This document shows positions 6,175-9,467 of a DNA stretch of 9,467 nt, piece after piece. The stretch spans positions 1 to 9,467 of the forward strand of contig CAYFHQ010000123.1 of NCBI GenBank assembly GCA_964342805.1. The letters are read 5' to 3'. This stretch comes from CAYFHQ01 sp964342805. Its GTDB lineage: Bacteria > Bacillota > Clostridia > Peptostreptococcales > Acidaminobacteraceae. Within the stretch, counting starts at the first letter, position 1, and every line of letters starts with the position of its first letter. The position numbers and the translations under genes are program-made. Under the pieces are notes generated by a model. That model ran no database searches. It saw only the letters and a program-made list of their open reading frames with translations, and was not told the DNA's origin.

Positions 6175-6203
6175 TTGCACCCCCAAGCCGTAACACATAT
6201 AAT
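6175..6203 (+). promoter_or_regulatory. Probable promoter of the tatD-yabE-rnmV-rsmA cluster
   Basis: TTGCAC (6175-6180) and a perfect TATAAT (6198-6203) are separated by 17 bp. The -35 box is weak but the -10 box and spacing are ideal. The start of transcription would fall near 6210, about 55 nt before tatD. It fires away from the trp promoter, and the two -10 boxes are about 190 bp apart. Confidence 0.65.
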
Positions 6204-6264
6204 AACCCTAGTGAGTAAAAGTAACAAGCTGGCAACAGGTGAATACAAAAGAAAAGAGACAAAC

Positions 6265-7035
6265 ATGTTATTTGATTCCCATGCACATCTCAATGATAGA
6301 CGGTTCAACGACGACCGGGACGAAATGATCAAACGGGCCGCAGAAAACGGCGTTGATTTTATTATGAATCCAGGGGCAGATTTTGAAAGTTCAGTGGCTT
6401 CTGTGGAACTGGCAGAAACCTACGACATGATCTATGCAGCTGTGGGTATCCATCCCCATGACGCTTCATCCATGGACGAGGCCATGCTGGCCTTGATTGA
6501 GGCCATGGCCAAAAAGAAAAAAGTAATGGCCATCGGAGAGATCGGCCTGGACTATCACTATGATTTTTCCCCAAGGGACGTACAGAAAAAGTGGTTCAGG
6601 GAGCAGGTTCGCCTGGCTAAAAAGTTGAAAATGCCCATTATTGTCCACGACCGTGACGCCCACCAGGACGTGATGGATATCTTAAAAGAGGAAAATGCCT
6701 TTGAAACAGGCGTCCTCATGCACTGTTATTCAGGAAGTGCAGAACTGGCCAAACAATATGTAAAACTGGGGGCCTATATTTCCATGGCTGGACCAGTAAC
6801 CTTTAAGAACAACCGCAAGGGTGTTGAAGTGGTGGAAGCGGTTCCTCTGGACCGTCTCCTGATCGAAACCGACTCCCCTTACCTAACGCCAGTCCCCTAC
6901 CGGGGCAAGCGAAATGAGTCAGCCTATGTACGATTTGTAGCCGAACGAATTGCTGGAATTAAGGGACTGCCATTTACAGAAATCGCAGCCATTACCAAGA
7001 AGAATGCCATGGACTACTTTGGTATTCAGGAATAG
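6265..7035 (+). CDS. tatD: TatD family metal-dependent hydrolase / DNase
   Basis: TatD proteins are cytoplasmic two-metal TIM-barrel enzymes of the amidohydrolase superfamily; characterised members have 3'-5' exonuclease or DNase activity. The protein has 256 residues, typical for the family. The metal ligands are all visible: SHAH (5-8, His6 and His8), GEIGLDYHYD (91-100, Glu92), IIVHDRDA (125-132, His128), LMHCYSG (151-157, His153) and LIETDSPYLTP (199-209, Asp203). GIHPHD at 61-66 is also characteristic. The reading frame extends upstream to 6109, but the ATG at 6265-6267 begins MLFDSHAHLN as family members do, and the proposed promoter lies inside the extension. The ribosome binding site (AAGAGA) is weak. 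It heads the cluster and is followed 21 bp later by yabE, the order seen in Bacillus subtilis (yabD-yabE-rnmV-ksgA). Confidence 0.94.
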   Translation: MLFDSHAHLNDRRFNDDRDEMIKRAAENGVDFIMNPGADFESSVASVELAETYDMIYAAVGIHPHDASSMDEAMLALIEAMAKKKKVMAIGEIGLDYHYDFSPRDVQKKWFREQVRLAKKLKMPIIVHDRDAHQDVMDILKEENAFETGVLMHCYSGSAELAKQYVKLGAYISMAGPVTFKNNRKGVEVVEAVPLDRLLIETDSPYLTPVPYRGKRNESAYVRFVAERIAGIKGLPFTEIAAITKKNAMDYFGIQE

Positions 7036-7056
7036 CAAAAGAACGTGAGGAAGAAC

Positions 7057-8112
7057 ATGAACCGACGGCAAGTAGTGATAATAGCGGGGTCCCTTCTTGT
7101 GATTGCCGCCATCGCCTTTGGGTGGGGACTGACCAGCCAAATGGACGTACGGATTCTGGATCAAAACAAAGAGGTACACCTGGTAACGACATCTAAGGAC
7201 ATGGTAGCAGCCCTGGCCTTGGCGGGGATTGAGCTGAATCCCTCAGACCGTATACTGCCTTCACTGGACACCCCCCTGGAAGACCAGATGGATATCCAAA
7301 TCATTCGGGCAGACCTGATCACAGTCAAAGACGGGACGGAAGAAATGGCCCTTGAGACCACCCGGACCAAGGTGGCGGATATTTTAGAGGAAATGGGGCT
7401 GGTCATCAATCCTTCCGACCAAGTCTACCCAAGCCTCAATGCCCAAATCGGGGCAGATAGGTCCATTGAAATCCTCCGGATGGAAGAAGCCATTGAAGTG
7501 GTAGAAGAAGTAGTGGCCCAGGCCATGGTGGTCAAGTCCACCTCTTCCCTGAGTCCTGGGGACCTGCAAGTGAAAACAGAAGGAACACCAGGCATGGTAG
7601 AAGTCACCTACCGCATGGTGTATGAAAATGGCAAGCTTATTCGAAAAGAACCCATAGCCACTACCATAGCCACCGAAGCAGTCAGTGGAACGGCAGACCG
7701 GGGCCATGAAAAACTCCTGGTAACGGACTCCGGCCAGCCCATTCGCTATAAGGCAGTCCACTATATGAGTGCAACGGCCTATGACCTGTCCTATGCCAGC
7801 TGTGGCAAGTACCCTGACCACCCAGCCTACGGGATTACCTTCAGTGGAACCCATGCTAGACCCGGTGTGGTAGCCGTGGATCCCAAGGTGATCAAGCTGA
7901 AAAGTGGCCTCTATGTGGAGTCCTTGGACCGGTGGCCAGACTATGGCTATGCCAAGGCAGAAGACACGGGTAGTGCCATTAAAGGGAATAAAATTGACCT
8001 CTTTATGCACTCCAACAAGTTGGCCTTCCGCTTCGGTCGTCGTAACGTAAGAGTCTATGAACTTCTGGACCCTGTAACCGAGGAAATGATGGTTGGTTTT
8101 TCTGGCTTATAG
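7057..8112 (+). CDS. yabE: YabE-like cell-wall protein with DUF348, G5 and 3D domains
   Basis: This is a predicted exported or membrane-anchored cell-wall protein of the YabE/resuscitation-factor-like group; the 3D domain is related to lytic transglycosylase (MltA-type) folds and suggests peptidoglycan remodelling. The protein has 351 residues. A short basic N terminus (MNRR) precedes a hydrophobic segment at about 6-25, a signal anchor or signal peptide. Two DUF348-like repeats span about 30-78 and 80-142. A G5-like domain at about 143-210 contains VEVTYRMVYENGKLIRKEPI. The 3D domain (about 236-337) has SATAYD (238-243), VAVDPKVIKLKSG (272-284) and AEDTGSAIKGNKIDLF (301-316), with the three aspartates at 275, 303 and 314. 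The ATG at 7057 follows GTGAGG with 6 nt spacing; a GTG at 7045 is the alternative, adding four residues. The Bacillus homologue is longer. Its exact enzymatic activity is not shown by the sequence. Confidence 0.88.
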   Translation: MNRRQVVIIAGSLLVIAAIAFGWGLTSQMDVRILDQNKEVHLVTTSKDMVAALALAGIELNPSDRILPSLDTPLEDQMDIQIIRADLITVKDGTEEMALETTRTKVADILEEMGLVINPSDQVYPSLNAQIGADRSIEILRMEEAIEVVEEVVAQAMVVKSTSSLSPGDLQVKTEGTPGMVEVTYRMVYENGKLIRKEPIATTIATEAVSGTADRGHEKLLVTDSGQPIRYKAVHYMSATAYDLSYASCGKYPDHPAYGITFSGTHARPGVVAVDPKVIKLKSGLYVESLDRWPDYGYAKAEDTGSAIKGNKIDLFMHSNKLAFRFGRRNVRVYELLDPVTEEMMVGFSGL

Positions 8113-8142
8113 TGATACAATGCAACAATGTGTAAACGAGAA

Positions 8143-8147
8143 AGAGG
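8143..8147 (+). promoter_or_regulatory. Ribosome binding site that sets the rnmV TTG start
   Basis: AGAGG here lies 7 nt before the TTG at 8155-8157. The upstream ATG at 8128 has no purine-rich site in front of it, so this site decides the start in favour of TTG. Confidence 0.65.
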
Positions 8148-8154
8148 AAACCAT

Positions 8155-8703
8155 TTGTATATAAAAGAAGTAATAGTTGTGGAAGGACGTGACGACCTCA
8201 TTGCTGTGAAACAGGCAGTGGACGCGGAGATCATTACCACCCACGGCTTTGGTATAACAGAAAAGACCTTCAAGCGGATTGAAGACGCCCAAAAGCGGTG
8301 CGGGGTCATTGTCTTTACAGACCCAGACCTAGCAGGTGAACGGATTCGCAAGCGGATTGAAGCCCGGGTACCGGGTTGCAAACACGCCTTCCTACCCAAG
8401 GAAGAGGCCCTGGCCAAGGACGGAGACATTGGGATTGAAAATGCTAATCCAGAGAGCATTCGCTACGCCCTGTCCAAGGTGCGGGAAAAGGCAGAAAAGG
8501 CCACAGCCCTCTTCACCAAGGGTGACCTGGTCCTCTGTGACCTATGGGGTAGCGCAGACGCCACCCGTCGGAGGGACATCCTAGGCAAACTACTGGGCAT
8601 CGGCTATGGCAATGCCAAACAATTTGTGAAACGACTAAATCACTACGGCGTGACCCGGGAAGAATTTGTGGCAGCGCTGGAAGAGTTGGAGAAATTATTA
8701 TGA
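8155..8703 (+). CDS. rnmV: Ribonuclease M5 (5S rRNA maturation)
   Basis: RNase M5 cuts both strands of the 5S rRNA precursor in Gram-positive bacteria, assisted by ribosomal protein L18. The protein has 182 residues, the usual size. A Toprim domain fills the first half: IKEVIVVEGRDD (3-14, with catalytic Glu10), GFGI (31-34) and VIVFTDPDLAGERIRKRI (51-68, with the DxD aspartates at 56 and 58). GIENA (93-97) and the C-terminal region with DLWG and RRRDILGKLLGIGYGNAKQF (138-157) match the RNA-binding half. The TTG start at 8155 is chosen because it yields the conserved MYIKEVIVVEG N terminus and has an AGAGG site; an ATG at 8128 would add nine residues without a visible site. It lies 42 bp after yabE and overlaps rsmA by 4 bp. 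Confidence 0.93.
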   Translation: MYIKEVIVVEGRDDLIAVKQAVDAEIITTHGFGITEKTFKRIEDAQKRCGVIVFTDPDLAGERIRKRIEARVPGCKHAFLPKEEALAKDGDIGIENANPESIRYALSKVREKAEKATALFTKGDLVLCDLWGSADATRRRDILGKLLGIGYGNAKQFVKRLNHYGVTREEFVAALEELEKLL

Positions 8704-9467
8704 TGCAATTACAATTAACCTCCCCCAACACCATTCGCTATATCATGGACAAGTACGGCTTCCGCTTTTCTAAGAGCCTGGGCCAAAACTTCCTCATTAG
8801 CGATGAAGTGGTGGAGGACATTCTAGACGGGGCTGAAATTGGGCCTGATGACGTGGTCTTGGAAGTTGGACCGGGTATTGGTGTAATGACGCAAGCCCTG
8901 GCCAACCGATGCAAAAAAGTGGTTGCCGTTGAGATCGACAGCAGCTTGCTTCCGGTATTGGACGAGACTTTGAATGGACTAGACAATGTGGAAATTGTCC
9001 ATGGAGACGTCCTCAAGGTAGACCTCAAGCAAATCATAGAAGAAAAACTAGACGGCCAGGTACCCAAGGTGGTCGCCAACCTGCCCTACTATGTAACAAC
9101 CCCAATTATCATGCGATTTTTGGAAGAAGCCATTCCCGTGTCTGACATTGTTGTCATGATCCAAAAGGAAGTGGCCGACCGGATGGCAGCAGTACCCAGC
9201 ACCAAGGCCTACGGGGCCCTGTCGGTGGCTGTTCAGTACTACTCCGAGCCCATGATGGTGACCAAGGCGCCAAGGTCTGTCTTTATGCCTCAACCCAATG
9301 TGGACTCGGCCGTTGTACGACTGGCCCTGCGGGCAGAACCACCGGTGACCTTGCTTGAACCCAAGGCCTTTTTCGACACGGTAAAGGCAGCCTTCGGCAA
9401 ACGGAGAAAAACCCTCCACAACGCCATTAGTACAGGCAACCTGGGCATTAGTAAGGAACAAGCGGGT
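8700..9467 (+). CDS. rsmA: 16S rRNA dimethyladenosine transferase RsmA/KsgA (3' end cut by window)
   Basis: RsmA dimethylates two adjacent adenosines near the 3' end of 16S rRNA, a late ribosome assembly step; its loss gives kasugamycin resistance. The frame is open to the window end, giving 256 residues of an expected 280-290. Motifs are SKSLGQNFL (24-32), the SAM-binding VVLEVGPGIG (52-61), the acidic loop VAVEID (75-80), GDVLKVD (102-108), the catalytic NLPYYVTTPI (127-136) and the KAPRSVFMPQPNVDSAVV region (189-206). AFGKRRKTLHNA (231-242) begins the C-terminal helical domain. The first ATG at 8700 overlaps the rnmV stop (ATGA), with GGAG 8 nt upstream; an ATG at 8703 follows directly and is an equal alternative. 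Neighbouring rnmV also acts on rRNA, so the pair makes sense as a ribosome maturation unit. Confidence 0.96.
   Translation, partial: MMQLQLTSPNTIRYIMDKYGFRFSKSLGQNFLISDEVVEDILDGAEIGPDDVVLEVGPGIGVMTQALANRCKKVVAVEIDSSLLPVLDETLNGLDNVEIVHGDVLKVDLKQIIEEKLDGQVPKVVANLPYYVTTPIIMRFLEEAIPVSDIVVMIQKEVADRMAAVPSTKAYGALSVAVQYYSEPMMVTKAPRSVFMPQPNVDSAVVRLALRAEPPVTLLEPKAFFDTVKAAFGKRRKTLHNAISTGNLGISKEQAG

Noticed and set aside
6109..6264. Possible 52-residue N-terminal extension of TatD
   Set aside because: The family begins at MLFDSHAH, and the likely promoter (6175-6203) lies within the extension.
7384..8010. Minus-strand open frame of 208 codons opposite yabE
   Set aside because: It is antisense to the G5 and 3D domains; the translation is rich in His, Gly and Phe in the manner of shadow frames.

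Overview
The window looks like chromosomal DNA of a Gram-positive, Firmicutes-type bacterium, most likely a clostridial lineage; I cannot name the genus. The reasons are a T-box riboswitch, strong AGGAGG-type ribosome binding sites on nearly every gene, a TTG start codon, and the Bacillus/Clostridium gene order tatD-yabE-rnmV-rsmA. All eleven extended coding or regulatory units are accounted for, and the two outermost genes run off the window ends.

The left two thirds (1-6012) is one tryptophan biosynthesis operon on the minus strand, read from right to left. It has a consensus sigma-A-type promoter (6007-6035) and a leader of about 375 nt holding a complete tRNA-Trp-responsive T-box with a UGG specifier and an antiterminator/terminator switch. 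The genes follow in the order aroF (DAHP synthase), trpE, trpG, trpD, trpC and trpF (cut by the window start). From trpE to trpF every junction overlaps, by 4, 7, 29 and 14 bp, so the genes are probably translationally coupled. The operon joins the first step of the shikimate pathway to the tryptophan branch, chorismate to anthranilate to CdRP to indole-glycerol phosphate. trpB and trpA would be expected just beyond the left edge. The DAHP synthase is a bare catalytic barrel without an allosteric domain, so its control may rest mainly on the T-box.

The right third (6175-9467) is a divergent plus-strand housekeeping cluster: tatD (metal-dependent DNase/hydrolase), a YabE-like cell-wall protein with G5 and 3D domains, rnmV (ribonuclease M5, 5S rRNA maturation) and rsmA/ksgA (16S rRNA dimethyladenosine methyltransferase, cut by the window end). 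A plausible promoter lies at 6175-6203. rnmV and rsmA overlap by 4 bp.

I see no mobile elements, CRISPR arrays, tRNA or rRNA genes, or a novel defence-type system. The more unusual points are the T-box-controlled aroF at the head of the trp operon, a 14-bp palindrome centred on the trp -35 box, and an in-frame 9-bp tandem repeat in a long TrpE linker.
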